Shown: positions 48,466 to 61,281, numbered from the stretch's first letter. The stretch is DNA of 64,000 nt from Charina bottae (GCA_023362775.1 JALMGJ010000012.1:23901001-23965000), one strand, 5' to 3'. The notes: generated by a model not told the origin, from the sequence alone. Numbers and translations are program-made.

Positions 48466-48693
48466 TTGTTGTTGTTTATTTGTTCAGTCACTTCCGACTC
48501 TTCGTGACTTCATGGACCAGCCCACGCCAGAGCTTCCTGTCGGACCTCGCCATCCCCAGCACCCCCATGGTCGAGTCCGTCACCTCCAGAATATCATCCA
48601 TCCATCTTGCCCTTGGTCAGCCCCTCTTCCTTTTGCCTTCCACCTTTCCTAGCATCAGCATCTTCTCCAGGGTATCCTGTCTTCTCATTATGC
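48466..48693 (-). mobile_element. RTE-BovB LINE, 5'-truncated insertion
   Basis: The minus strand reads the BovB C-terminus and 3' end: 'AGGCAAAAGGAAGAGGGGCT', 'GATGGATGGATGATATTCTG', 'CACGAAGAGTCGGAAGTGAC'. A 9-bp target duplication CCTAGAGCT (48457-48465 and 48694-48702) shows a genuine short retrotransposition event. It is similar to 39748-40045. Confidence 0.92.
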
Positions 48694-48702
48694 CCTAGAG
48701 CT

Positions 48703-51477
48703 ACATTGACATAATATGTAAAGCTTGGCCATTTGCTTGTTCATTATTTATTTATTTATTTATGCCAATGACATATGCAAAAGCATTCTGGGAGACTACT
48801 TTCAGCAGGATGGGCCTAGGAAGAAGCTCTGTTCTCTGTTCCTTCCTGCTTTTCTTTTTATATCAAAAAATAAATCTATCAATGGGCCCACTCATTCATT
48901 AAAATAAATGACTATTGCTCCAAACTGTACAGCAGCAACTGCCAATAAAACAGCAGATTAATATAAAGAAAGTAGATAGATGTTATTATTTTGCTGTAAG
49001 AATTTCAATTCTTTTATTTTATGTTGCATTACAACTCTTGGGAGCAACATGAATCTAAAGGGGAGGCTCATAAAATGTCTTAATTAATTCAGTAAAGCAA
49101 CAGAGGGGTAAAAAACAGTAAAAGTCAAAACAACAATGCTAAAGGCACTGTTTTTGTTTGCAAGCAAAGGGACATAAAGATAACCTTAAAGGTCAGAATA
49201 AAGCAATCAAAAGAGTTACTTTGCCAAATATATTATTGTATGTGAAACACTGTTCCTTAAAGTGAGCCCTGCTGATTGATTCCTTTGAACACACTTCTAC
49301 AAAACATGCATGCCAACCCAGAGCTAGTAATCAGGCTCCTTCTGAATGTGGGTTTAGTGCTATTCCAGAAAAGTGCTAAACCTGTGTTGAAAACCAGCAT
49401 GAACAACAGATGACAGAGAGAGCTGTCCTGTGAACCAAGAGAGAGGGAGGGTGTTCCTCTAGCCCACACCACTGTCAGTTTCTATTTAGGTTGATCTAGG
49501 TCTTCTCTTCAAGCCAGGCAGGCCCTATATCTCCTATGCTGGGTGCATGCGGAGAGCCCAGATGGAAAGAACTGGAGTCTCCTGCAACCCAGTGCAGAAT
49601 GAGCTAGAAACCCTGCAGAGGCTGAAGAGGGTGGTGTGTGCCTATAGCAGCCTAAAACATCAGATAGGTGCCAGGTTAACCCTATTCCCAAAGAGTCAGC
49701 TGACTGCAATATTGACCAAAGAGTTCGCTTGAAGCAAAAGCTCATTTTATTCCCCCAGGGAAAAGGCCCTTAGGGTAGGACTACCATACTTGGGGTTCAA
49801 TAAATATTTGCTGTATGTGTCAGCCCTTCAGGGTTGTCCAGATCAGGAAACAGACTATACTAGAAGACTTTACTGAGATAGACCGAATCTTGCAAGTCTG
49901 ATTGTTTTTTTCCTCCCCTCTTTCTTATGCCCCAGTGAGTCAGGGAGGAGCCAGCCTAAGTCTCTTCCTAATGCTACCTCCTTTCCTAGGTCTTAAGGAA
50001 TGTTTTTTGTTTTTGTAATATTTCCCTCAAGGCCATTTCCATGGCTCTCTACAACATGATGGCAGCAAAGAAATTCTAGAAATCTAACTTTGCTCCCTCT
50101 AGTCTTTGTTTAGAGTAGTAGACATTTTAGTAGACCTATTTAGGGAGTTCTGCAGTGGTGTAGCCAATACAGTATCTGCCCTGCAATTTCTGGGTATGTT
50201 TCCATCCCCTGCAAAAGAGGTTCCTAGTTTTCTATCATCTTAATCTCAGTGTGCTTGAGAATTTCTTTCACATTTCTCTTGACCTCTATGATTTTGAGCT
50301 TAGTTTCCTGATGGAGATAGTGAAGAGTGCTGTGTTGTTTTGGTTTTCTGTTACCTATGTTTCCACCCATAGGCAGCCACCCCAACTGTCAATCCACCCA
50401 ATCTACCCCATGGGAGGGGTTCCCTTTTACACCTCTCCTTGGGATTGAATAGAAGCATGAACACCATGCAGGCTGTAGACCTTTGGAGAGAGGACTGTCC
50501 AATGAAAAACAAACCATTCACATTCTCACCAATGGGTCTCCTTGTAACTAAATAAGTGCAATACGATCACACTCCACTCAGAACAATTTCACTGAACTTT
50601 CAAAAGTAAATTCTTTTTCACTAAATTGGACAAGAACTGGTAAATTCTGCCTGGCACTTGTAGTTCTAGGTTTTGGACTTAATGTTTTAATCCTCCCTTT
50701 CAAGAGGACCATGTACATTACTTCAGTTCTGCAACACTGAATATATCTCTTTTCTCACTCCTGCCTTTTCTAATTGAGAGCTGGTTCTACTTTCCAGATA
50801 CGCTACAGCAGAGAGCATCTGCATGTTCCTCCAAACAGATTTTGCCAACAACTGGAAGGCTAGAGAATGCTTATCCCTATATTAGAACAAACAACTGGTT
50901 TGCCAACTTTAAGATGCACACATATAGACATATTCACAGCATGTACAGTTTTGCATTTAGAAATTCACTTAAAGCGTAGCACCTACAGATGAGAATTAAA
51001 TCACTTTGCTTTCACGGCTGTGATGCTAAACACATTTACTTAAAGAAAAGGACCATTGTGCTTTAGGATGATATAATTTTAAAGGAAAATAATAAAGCAA
51101 GCACCTGCAAAATATGCACCTTTGGCCAACTACCATCTCTATAGAAAGTATTTTTAAAAATATATATGAATAAATAATGCAGAGCCGTGTGGCTGTGCAG
51201 TGTTTTTGGATTCAGAGTTTTAAAAAAGGGGCTGTGGAATGTGTGAAGGCTCACACCTAGCATCTGTAGCAGCTCCTTGAATCTCAGATGTCTTTTTCTG
51301 GGATTTTGTTGAAGCTGTAGTCCTAAGAAAAGATACTTTAAAGAGTTGTCAATATATGCCATCTGAAGACTTCACAGCTGTGATGAGCTATATGTCATGG
51401 ATGGATTCCAGGATGCTTCAATTTTGAGGTTGCCCCAGAAGTTCTTAGTCTGAAATTATGAATGCCCAATAAGCTGC
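48703..51477. other. Intronic DNA, nothing firmly recognised
   Basis: 2.8 kb. 49545-49760 contains a 61-codon open frame and the 46.2/49.7-kb shared block. 49780-50060 looks LTR-like (GGGGTTCAATAAATATTTGC), but no ends were found. The rest is unrecognised. Confidence 0.4.
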
Positions 51478-51488
51478 AGAACCTAGGT

Positions 51489-51819
51489 AAGTAAAGGTAA
51501 AGCTTCCCCCCGCACATTTGTGCAGTCGTGTCCGACTCTAGGGGCCGGTGCTCATCTCTGTTTGTTAGCCGAAGAGCCAGCATTGTCCGAAGACGCTTCC
51601 ACGGTCATGTGGCCGGCATGACGCACGTGGAACGCTGTTACCTAGCCACCGAAGTAGTACCTATTAATCTACTTGCATTTGCATGCTTTCGAATTGCTAG
51701 GTTGGCAAGAGCTGGGGCGAGTGCAGGAGCTCACTCCGTCACACGGGGCTAGGGTCTCGAACCTCTGAACTTGCAATTGACAAGCCTGGCGTCTTACCCC
51801 CTGAGCCGCCACGCCCCTT
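51489..51819 (-). mobile_element. tRNA-derived SINE, family 1
   Basis: Antisense copy: 3' end GTAAAGGTAAAGC at left, 'CCGACTCTAGGGGCCGGTGC', B-box complement disturbed (a short deletion near 51770), head complement GAGCCGCCACGCCCC at right. Flanks AGAACCTAGGT (51478-51488) and AGAGCCTAGGT (51820-51830) form a one-mismatch target duplication. Confidence 0.9.
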
Positions 51820-51830
51820 AGAGCCTAGGT

Positions 51831-53314
51831 GCTTGGCTCCAAAGTCTAGCCACAATTACATTTCTGGAGCTCCCACTTTCGAGGGCTCCACAGTGGTTCT
51901 CTCTGGTACTATGAAAAGCTATGCCTAAATCAAGATTACTAATTAAACAGGATTTTAATAGCGTTTCTCAATGACTGCCCAGGATTAGCTATGTAAGGTC
52001 TAGCTGTTCCTTTCAAACAAAGATGTAAATCCAGCCAATTAATAGCAGGTGTTGACAAATGTTTTGCAAAATATCCAAATTTACAGTAGGAAGTTGATTA
52101 ATTCATAGATAAATCTAAAGCATTGGTGTACAAGAAGGTTTATGAATTCAGGATGAAATTCAATTTCTGCAAATGTATGGTCAAAGTACTTGTACTGTAT
52201 ACCATCTCAAATGCATTCTGTGCTGGATGATATAAAATGTCCTTACGGATTAACAGACTGCCTTTGTCCCTTCTGAAAATAGCTTCGTTAAATCTGAGTT
52301 TGACAGCCAGGATTTTAAAGAATACTATAGGCATGTAAAATATGAAAATGCAGATGTACAGAAATAGTTTTAAAATGTACTTTAGAAGCCCAAGAGCAAA
52401 CTTATACAATATTTTGAAAATGGTACTATTTCTAGAAGTTAGGAAGCATCTTATAAATATAGGATTTAAAGGTAACCATATACAACAGGATTAAAAGGAA
52501 GATTTTATCTAGTAGTACAAATCTACCAAAATCAATAGATGCCTCAGTTCTGTAGTGGATGAGCAGCCATCATCTTATGAGTTCAATAGAAATGATCAGG
52601 TTTTGACACATCAGATCACAAAAAGAGCAACATAAGTTATTTCTAGGTCCAAAATATATTTTAGCCACCTACTCCAATTTGCTCACCAGAATATCTCACT
52701 GGAGTAACTGAAGAAAAACAGATAAAGAAATAATTATTTTTGCATTTGCCTGCTTCATTGACATTCCCTTGGATTACTGTATTATCCAGAAGTGGTCAGT
52801 TGGCTGGGGTTGAGCAAATAATTTTTGTCCCACAAGTACCCACAACAGAGGGTGCTTGTGTAGGCTTAATAATTGTCAGCCTCACATACTCGTCTGTCGT
52901 GCTTTTGCCTTTTCTACACGTGTAGCTTCAGAGACTTTGCTTTCGGCGCTGCATGGAGAGGGCTGATAACCCTGTGGAACATTCTGTATGGAGGGGGGAT
53001 CTTTGGAGTGGGAATTGGTTTGTTATGGCTGCGCTTTTATGGGTGTTGTTTTTGCCATTGCTTTGATAACGTTTTGCTTGGCGTGAAAACTGTTATTGGA
53101 GGCTTCTGCTGCCTGAAGTGTACTAATCCTGAATAAATGGATCCTTTAGAGTAATTGCCTGAAGGTTTTGTTTGTTGGGAATTCTGACACTCCGGGGTAA
53201 TCACAATAATCCATTTTGCCCTTAAAACTGCCCCCAAGCTCACCTCCGAAACAGAAAAGATGGAATATTTTAACTGCAAGATCATTTTAGTGAAAATAGC
53301 AAAGACATCTTTCA
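51831..53314. other. Intronic DNA, possible LTR-like stretch
   Basis: 52730-53185 has a GC-moderate body ending CTGAATAAATGGATCC, LTR-like in composition. The 87-codon frame in it (52873-53136) is rich in Gly, Cys and aromatic residues and has no known domain. No LTR boundary or target duplication was found. Confidence 0.3.
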
Positions 53315-54075
53315 CATTTTTTGGGAGAAGGCAATGGTAAACCGTTCCTGTATTTTACCAATAATACCCCATAGATAGACAAGATAAAGTGGTCGACAAT
53401 ATAATGCTGGAAGATGGGGCTCTCAGGTCAGATGGAACTCAATATATTGTAGAGGAAGAGCTGAGAAACTTTTGGTTTATGATGCAGCTAGTTAAAGGCC
53501 ATTGAGATATTTAATTGCTGATGTTATTCAGGAAAAGAAAATCCAAAGCTTCAAAGACAGAATTACAGTGGGAACATGGAGCCTAAGAAGCATGAATATG
53601 GGAAATCTTAGAAAGATGAAATGAATTGACTACATTTTGACATGATAGGCATCAGTGAACTGAAGTGGACTAGAATTGTACACTTTCAGTCAGAGGATCA
53701 TATTTTTTACTACTCAGGACACAAAAATCAAAGAAGGAATGGCATTGCTTTCATAAGAAAGGATATAGCAAGCACTCAGTGACTAAATAATATCAATTAC
53801 ACTTTGTGGACAACACTTTAACATGACAATTATCCACGTTTATGCTCTAATCATTGATGCAGAAGAAGAGATTGGCAAGTTTTACTGTCAAGTTTAATCT
53901 GAATTCTACAGAACTTGCAAACAACATGTACTGCTTGTGGTTGGAGATTGGAATGTCAAAGCAAGCAAACTGCATGTCAGAACAGATGGTGGAAATTCCC
54001 AAGAAGAGAAGACAAGACAAAGCCAAGAAGGAACTTAACAGAATTTCAGAGATCTGTTAGAAGTGACAAGAAGCA
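53315..54075 (+). mobile_element. RTE-BovB LINE, 5' part (leader and endonuclease)
   Basis: The BovB leader 'GGCAATGGTAAACCGTTCCT' and 'ACAGTGGGAACATGGAGCC' is followed by degraded endonuclease coding: 'ISELKWTRI', 'GHKNQRRNGIAFIRKDIAS' and 'VGDWNVKAS' in different frames. Many stops are present. It is split from the rest by an L2-like end at 54076. Confidence 0.8.
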
Positions 54076-54366
54076 ATGACACCTGTAAAGACATCCCTCC
54101 TGACCTTTCGGAAGGCCCTCAAGACCTGGCTCTGCCACCTGGCCTGGGACAACAGAGGCGGTAGTGCCTCCTGGGGTTGGCTAGCCCCGTAGCAACACTA
54201 TCTATGCTACGTTCCCTACGTCCCCCATCTTGTATTTTATCTATTTATATTGCATTTTTTAGACTTTTTATTGTATCGTTTTTAACCTTGATTATTGTAA
54301 CCCGCCCAGAGTCCCTTGTATGGGAGATGGGCGGGGAATAAATTGAATAAATAAATAAATAAATAG
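54076..54366 (+). mobile_element. L2-like LINE 3' end nested in BovB
   Basis: 'GGAAGGCCCTCAAGACCTGG' (FRKALKTWL-type C-terminus) is followed by 'TGTAACCCGCCCAGAGTCCC', 'GGAGATGGGCGGGGAATAAA' and (AAAT)n. It is the most complete example of the end module seen in pieces elsewhere in the window. Confidence 0.82.
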
Positions 54367-55585
54367 AAGATGGAAACAGACATGGAAAAACAAGCCATGT
54401 GTTCCAAAATATCTCCAAACTCAAAAGGAGATTCCAACCTCAAATTGATCCAAAGAACATAAAACAAGGATTGAAGGAGTATACTGCAATTATGTACAGT
54501 AGATATGTCAACATCCAAAATACCTTAGAAAATATTCTCTATTTAAGAGAATAAGAATATAAGAACCTCTAATATTAGAAGATGAAGTTGGATCCTGCTG
54601 TTGCATCCTGGATAACTGAAAAAGCCAAAGAATACAAAAATAAGTCAGTATGTGATTCATTGAGTATGGAAGAGACGTTGTGTCACCCAACTCAAGATAT
54701 GGAATGTCTTTAGGAAAATGGAAATGTTAGAGCATTTTATTGTCCTCATACAGAACCTATAGACAGGACAAGAAGGCACAATTTGGATGAAACATGGCAA
54801 AACAGATTGGTCAGCAAAGGAGTGAGATATATTCTCTCCTTATTTATTCAACCTTTATGCTGAATAAAGGGAAACTGGATTGGAAGAAAATAATCATGGT
54901 TTTGGAGAAAGAAACATCAATAACCTGTGCTATGCTGGTAACACTATTCTGATAGCTGAAAACTCTGCAATGCTCTGCAGAATTAAAGTCAAGTTAATAG
55001 TGAAAGTCAAGGAGCACAGTGAAAAAAATGGGACTGCAATTAAATATCAACAAGACCGAAATGATGACAGCAACTAGTTTTAAAATTGACAGTGAAGACA
55101 CTAATGGATAGCTTCTGCCTTTTAGGATCAATTATCAATAGTAAAGGAATCAGCTGTCAAGAAATATGCCATAGACTGACACTTGATAGCGTATGAATGA
55201 GGACCTTGGCAAAGATAGTCAGATGCCATGATGTGTGCAATGGTTTTCCCTGTGACCCTCTATGGAAGTGAAAGTTGGACTATGAAGAAGCAGGATAGAA
55301 ACAGTATTGACCCTTTTGAAATTTAATGTTGAGGACTCTCAAGAAGACCACGAACAGCCAAGAAAACAACCAAATGCATCGTATAAGAAAATCAATTCAG
55401 AAGCACAAAGGCAAGACTCAAACTATCATATTTTGGACAGGTTATACGAAGATGCAGTTCCCTTGAGACATCCATAATGCTGGGAAAAGTTGAAAGAAAG
55501 AGTAAAAGAGGACAGCCAGCAGCAAGGTAGATGCGCTTGATTATAGTGGCAATAGATGTACTGTTGGAAGACCTGAAGGGCCAGA
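54367..55585 (+). mobile_element. RTE-BovB LINE, 3' part (reverse transcriptase)
   Basis: Continues BovB: a 'KQGLKEYTAIM'-like stretch near 54470, an RT block near 54740-54960 in which the YADD-like motif reads 'CYAGNTILIAE', and 'TLYGSESWTMKKQ' near 55255-55295. It ends with the RTE C-terminus 'SSLETSIMLGKVERKSKRGQ' near 55455-55515. Frameshifts and stops are frequent, so it is an old copy. Together with 53315-54075 it covers most of a BovB element. Confidence 0.85.
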
Positions 55586-55668
55586 ATGGGGACATCCCAG
55601 AGGAAATATATCTAACCCTAACCGCCCAGGGTCCCTCCTTGAGAGGTAGATGGGTGGGATATAAGTAT

Positions 55669-55723
<55 letters not shown>
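55586..55723 (+). repeat. L2-like end plus (GATA)n microsatellite
   Basis: 'ACCGCCCAGGGTCCCTCCTT' and 'GGTAGATGGGTGGGATATAA' form an L2-like end whose tail expanded to (GATA)n at 55664-55723. Confidence 0.8.
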
Positions 55724-56799
55724 TGCTAACACCAACTTGATAGCACTTAATCAATCAAGCAATTAATCAAGCAATCAATGCCTGGATACAGTACCTAAAA
55801 TAGGTAATTTCTGGAGGTGGAACCAATTCAAGAGTTCGAAAAAGAGACTGAAGCATTGGGCAACAGCTAGGCACAAGGGCAGGCTTTTGGTCAGTTCCAG
55901 GATGGATTAATCAAACCTGCTGTCTAGCAATTGTTGCATATTTATGTTTTATCTTGTAAAAAACCCTAGTTATATGCTCTTTGATGTGTCTACTTGCAGT
56001 TTCAGAGTAGTTGGTTGACCACTTATCTCCAAAAATAAGGGACATGCATCACCAAAAAGGAGAATAGAAAGAGGCCCAAATTTGCATATATCCAGCCTAT
56101 TTTTATGTTTAGCTATATATGCACATTTAAATATTTTTTTTAAAAAAATGCCTCTCTCTGTAGAGGGAAAGATGTTTAAGTTGGACCAGCCCTAAGGGCA
56201 CTCTTCGGACTGGTCCATTTCTACTATTCTTTATCTTTAAAGGAGACTTAAATGAGCCAATCCTTCAGTCAATAAAAAGGACTGCCTCAGCTTTGTTGAG
56301 ATCACTTTTTCTTTCCCTAATGGAGAAGTTGATGGATTTTTTCCCCCTTTTATTGTTTTGACCAGTGAGCTGCTTTGCAGCCGGCATAACTGGAAAGAGA
56401 TTTCTTTCTCCAGGAAATGGAGCATCCTGAGGAGAAATGAACAGAACATGATGTAGTGACATCCTACCAGGAATGAGCTGTTCTTACCTTCAAAGAGGAA
56501 AATCTATCCTGAGAAATGTCTATTATAGCAGCTGTGAATGTTCTGCAGATACCAACTACTGAGAGATCACTATGAATACAATACACAACATTCATTCAGT
56601 TTGGTCAGATTGCAAAAGACTGGGGAGGCTTCAGATAATGCTGAGCAGGAAATAAGACAAATGTTTATGCTTGTAAGATCTCCAGTCACCTTCCTCTTTC
56701 TCCTGTCTGGATTGATATATAAAACTGAAGCACAATTGAGGATTTATCATCTAAAGTGGCTGGATTTACAGAACATGCTAAGTTTCAGTCTCAGTATTC
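55724..56799. other. Intronic DNA, nothing recognised
   Basis: The 118-codon ORF at 56538-56894 runs into the MITE and has no domain. Confidence 0.5.
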
Positions 56800-57206
56800 A
56801 GGTAGTCCTCGACTTAACAACCATTTGTTTAGTGACCATTCGAAGTTACAACAGTGCTGAAAAAGTGACTTACAACCAGTCCTCGCACTTATGACCATTG
56901 CAGCTCCCCTGCGGTCACAAGATCAAAATTCAGGCACTTGGCAACTGGCATGTATTTATGATGGTTGCAGCGTCCTGGGGTCACGTGATCGCCAATTGCG
57001 ACTTTCCCAGCCAGCTTCCGACAAGCAAAGTCAATGGGGGAAGCCAGATTCACTTAATGATCATGTGATTCACTTAATGACCATGGTGATTCGCTTAATG
57101 ACTGTGGCAAAAAAGGTCGTAAAATTGGGTGTGACTCACTTAATGGCTGTCTCGCTTAGCGACAGAAATTCCAGTCCCAATTGTGGTTTTAAGTCGAGGA
57201 CTACCT
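56800..57206. mobile_element. 407-bp MITE with ~20-bp terminal inverted repeats
   Basis: Left end AGGTAGTCCTCGACTTAACA; right end is the inverted TAAGTCGAGGACTACCT. Interior has multiple 'TTCACTTAATGA'-type short repeats and 'GGTCACGTGATC'. The sequence order is that of a repeat widespread in reptile genomes. No transposase; the 120-codon ORF (56891-57253) is incidental. A clear target duplication was not found. Confidence 0.82.
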
Positions 57207-57915
57207 CTGTGTGTTATGTGTATGTGTTATCCTTTACTTATCCACAAACATAAGAGCAGAAAGGAAGAGCAAACGGGCCATTGTAGGAAGAACTAGAACA
57301 GTTCTAGTTCTCTTCGATTAGAACTAGAACAGTTACATTTGTAAATTTGTAGATATATGGAATCTAATACATATGGGCACTTAAGAATCTAATATACTTA
57401 CATGCACCAAGTAGGTCATCATGAACTTTACTTATACGTTCTTGTAGAACAGTGATTTGATTTTAACTTTTAATTGAGATGTCTTATGTAGTGAAGCCAG
57501 GCTGATGCAAGGAACAGCATTGTAAGAAAGATGTAGGCTCATCTTTAAGCGCACATATATTAACCAAGGACTTTTGTTGAGATCAAGAACCTAAAAGCAT
57601 GTAGGTCACTAAACATGTTAGATACACATGCTAAGAACAGACCAAAATATAAACCAAAGCCAGGCATTACATACCAAGTGAGTTATGGACAAGGTCTTTT
57701 GAAAACAAGGCAATGTTAACAACTGTGCACACATGGTGGAGGTTAAAGAATATTAATGTGGTTCACTGAAGAATAACATGGAGAGTTGGGGAAGTCCAGC
57801 TAAATGGGCACATTGTCATAAAAAGTGTAAAAGATAATGCATCCTAGCAAAGGAGGGAAAGATTTTAGGAAAAGATAGATTTTTAAGAGAGTTCAGAGAT
57901 TGTTTGGGGGTTGGG
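57207..57915. other. Intronic DNA, nothing recognised
   Basis: No repeat ends or exon recognised. Confidence 0.5.
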
Positions 57916-57916
57916 A

Positions 57917-57960
<44 letters not shown>

Positions 57961-57961
57961 G
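57916..57961 (+). repeat. (GAT)n microsatellite
   Basis: About 15 perfect units; poly-Met/poly-Ile ORFs over it are artefacts. Confidence 0.96.
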
Positions 57962-60136
57962 GGGGAGAGTATTTTTTGGCAGAATGACTTCTTTATTTTG
58001 TTCCTGCCTATCCTGTCGATTATGTTCCGCTCTCAATGAGCACAGCCTGAGGCTAAACTGTAAGCAGAATTCATATACTTGGCCATTTGTAATTTTCCGT
58101 TTCATTTTAAGTAAGACATTATTTTATTTTAATTGTGTTTAAACCAGTTCATATAAAGGGCAGATGCATAACATGCTCCTAAACGCTGTACATTATAACT
58201 TGTGGGAATTAGGGAAATTTTATTTTCCTAAATTCTTTTCCTGCACACTCTGGCTTTAGCTGGAGTCCAGTCAGCTAAAGCCGGGAAGAGCAACAATAAG
58301 GATAATGGGAAATGTAATCCTACAAAATCTGAAGAAGTAAAGGTTTCCCACCACTGCATTACAGCTAATACCCATTAAGTAGTTAATGGAATGATTAATT
58401 GGCAGTGGGAGTTAGCATCTGTGAAACCATCATGAACATCTTGATGTCCTAAATTAACTTAACGCAACATGTTTGGTAGAATAGCAGGGTTTAGTATTCC
58501 ACAAATATATCAGTTTTTCTTAAAGATGAATGTTTGGATGAATTTTTATCTTCCTGCTATAGGCTACAACACTGGGGTTTCTGGGTTCAGAATTCAGGTA
58601 AACAGGTGAGTTTGGACGGGGAGACTTTCCTTCTGTGTCCTGAATTAGCACTCCCTGATCAGATCTCTTCCAAGTGATTCTTACAAAACTGTTTAACATC
58701 AGATGGTTCATAGAATCAGTCTTGGATATGGATTCATGTAGATTTTGGTCTGGATATACCTTGGCTTTTCTCAACACATTCTTTGCAAGAGGAATGGTCT
58801 AGTAGCAAGTTGGGAGGACAGTCTGGATCTCTCTATGTCTCTCCTCCACACAGATATCTGTCATACTCTCAGATACACATTTCCACAAAATCTGGTTTCT
58901 CAATGCACTTGATTGCTCATGAAGATGACCAACCTACAGCAGTGGCAAAATGTATACTCTATACAAGCCACTTCTCAAATGACTTAAAGAAATTTTATTT
59001 AATTAGAGGAGGCATGGTACACTGGGCACAGCCAATTGGTGACTTTTTCTGGCACAGAAGGGGGAAAATCCATCTGCCTGAAGGCCAACATGGATGCTGC
59101 AAATTAAATTACTGACACTGCTTGGGACTGCCAGCAGTTGCCTTGGCTACAAGCAATTTCACATTTCAAAATCATGTTGCTGGTATTGTTGCTGTTCTTT
59201 GTGTTTTCATCCCCCCTCCCTTAATCAACAAAAAGAAAATAATTATATTTGGCTGTAGTTTTTAAAACATTAAGCCCTTCCAGGCAACATCAAACTCAGA
59301 GCACACATACTAATTTTCATGTTGCAGTGTTTATCTTCCACAATTATTTCCATAAATGGCTTTTATGTTAAATAACACTTTAGCACTGTCAAATTATCCC
59401 AGCATTAAAGATACTCAGGGGAAAAAAAGCTAATGTTCTACCATGTATATCTGTGTCAACCCCTAAAAAGAAAAAGAAGTCTATGACCTCATACACATTC
59501 AGGAATTTCCACCTCATTTTCTACCTCTTGAATGTATGAACTGCCTAGGATTTAGGGCTTTTCTTGTGATCTGATTTGCTGTAGAAATTTATTTTGATGT
59601 CTGTCCCCCATTTGCATTTGCAAATCACCACTAGATGCTATAGTTATAAATTGCATTTCTTATCTGTTATAATATGCATTGCATGCTAAACTGCCATCTT
59701 CTTCACATCTTTCTGAATGGTAGTTAGTTAGTAGCAATCACCCTCAGGAATCTGCAAGGACCATAGCATATTCAGTTACAGGCCCATAAAAGGCCCGGTT
59801 CATGATTTGATTCTGCTGTGATATCCACAATGAAATTCATTTGAGTTTCAGCCCACTCGATCCATCCTTTTTCTTTACAAAGAGGTGACTTTCACATTCT
59901 TGCTTCATTAAAGGTAGCCTTAGGAAACATCTATGAGTTTTGTGATAGATTTGAACTGGGAACCACATAGGCTTCAGATAGGACACAAGCCTACTCAAAA
60001 TTCACAATGTGTGAGTGTTTTGGACATCAAATGGGTTAGCTTTATTGGCCTTTACTATTACTACTAGGTGATATAAAGTGCCCAGATACATTGGTGTAAA
60101 TACTGGGGCTGTGCAGATCTTCAAAGGAGTTCTTTG
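57962..60136. other. Intronic DNA, nothing recognised
   Basis: 2.2 kb. ORFs at 58520-58777 (-) and 58783-59115 (+) have no splice context or domain. Confidence 0.5.
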
Positions 60137-60449
60137 CTTTGTTCAAAGTGTTTTTTGTAGAATTTTTATTAAATATTATAATTACAACAGTAAAAAAACT
60201 AATACAAACTAAAAAAATAGAATAAAAAGAATGAAGGTGCAGAAAAGAAAGTAGAAAGGAAGAAATAGAGAAATATAAAATAAAGTAAAGTAAGAATATA
60301 GTACAAAAACAAAATATATAAAGAAGTGACTTCCAATATTCATCACAAGTATAAACAATTTTAGTAACTTTTCACCTCCTCTTAAATTATAACAAATGAT
60401 CTCTTCTTCCCATATCCCATCTCTTATCTATAAACAAATCCATAAAGCA

Positions 60450-61001
60450 TCAACATCTCAATCCTGGTGTCAGCAAAAGTCCATTAAGGATTAGCAGAAA
60501 TAACAACATATCTATTTTAACCTTGATCAAAAAACCCAACTTTATAGTCCTTCCTTTTACTTCTAACAATCTTGTTCTTACTCCCTGCAAATATTGTCCC
60601 ATAACTTGAATTCTTTTAATTTTTAATTTGTCCCGTCTCACAAGATTCTTCAAAACTTTAGCAAGCCTCTTTTGTAAATCCAGTATAGGAAAACTAGCCA
60701 GGTCACTCTCTTGGTTTTTTGTTTGTATATCCCTTTTAATTATTAAGACATCAGCCGGTTTCTTTTGTATGTCCAGTGTAACATCTTTTTCTATGTCATT
60801 CTTGTAGCCTGTCTTTTGTGAATCCACTTTCAACTCAGTCTCAATCTTGTCAGGTAAAACTTGTTCTTCTTGCATAACATATTTTAGACACAGTCTCTCC
60901 ATAGAGAAAGATGTCTCTGTTGACACTATGAAAATTAACTTCTGAGTCTGTTGTTCAAAAATATCCTTCAATTTGTCCACTGTTAGAATATTTTGCTTCA
61001 T
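60450..61001 (-). pseudogene. ORF of the 1.5-kb retroelement (183 codons)
   Basis: The longest frame within copy B, starting MKQNILTVDKLKDIFEQQTQ. It is rich in Lys, Glu, Gln and Ile, with blocks 'QVLPDKIETELKVDSQKTGY' and 'DVLIIKRDIQTK' that are also recognisable, with stops and frameshifts, in copy A at 25505-25640. The charged, heptad-like composition fits an ORF1-type nucleic-acid binding or coiled-coil protein, but no known domain is identified. The C-terminal hydrophobic end (IDMLLFLLILNGLLL) may be a read-through into non-coding sequence. An ancestral ORF may have been longer. Confidence 0.4.
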
Positions 61002-61281
61002 TCCCTAATTGTAAATTGAGTTTATGTATTCTTCTCCTTTAATTGTAATCTTTAGTTCTCTCTAGTTCCCCCTAGTGTCCATTTTTTAAAGTCTTACCTT
61101 ATTATGTTTTTTTTTAATTCAAAACAAAAGCATTTTCCCATGGGAAGGATTCTTTATAATTCATTCCAAAATCTTATTTCAAATTTATCTGGACCCTTAG
61201 TCCATTTGTAACTTTCTAAAATCAAAGTTTTAATCATCCTTTTGCTCTTTATTCTAAGAAAAAAAAATTAAGTTCATAAAC

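Noticed and set aside
52873..53136. Glycine/cysteine-rich 87-codon membrane-like protein
   Set aside because: No splice context or recognisable family; local sequence is LTR-like.
58520..58777. Possible upstream DCC exon on the minus strand
   Set aside because: The 85-codon frame has no FN3 or Ig hallmarks and no acceptor/donor pair giving the required phase-0 exit.
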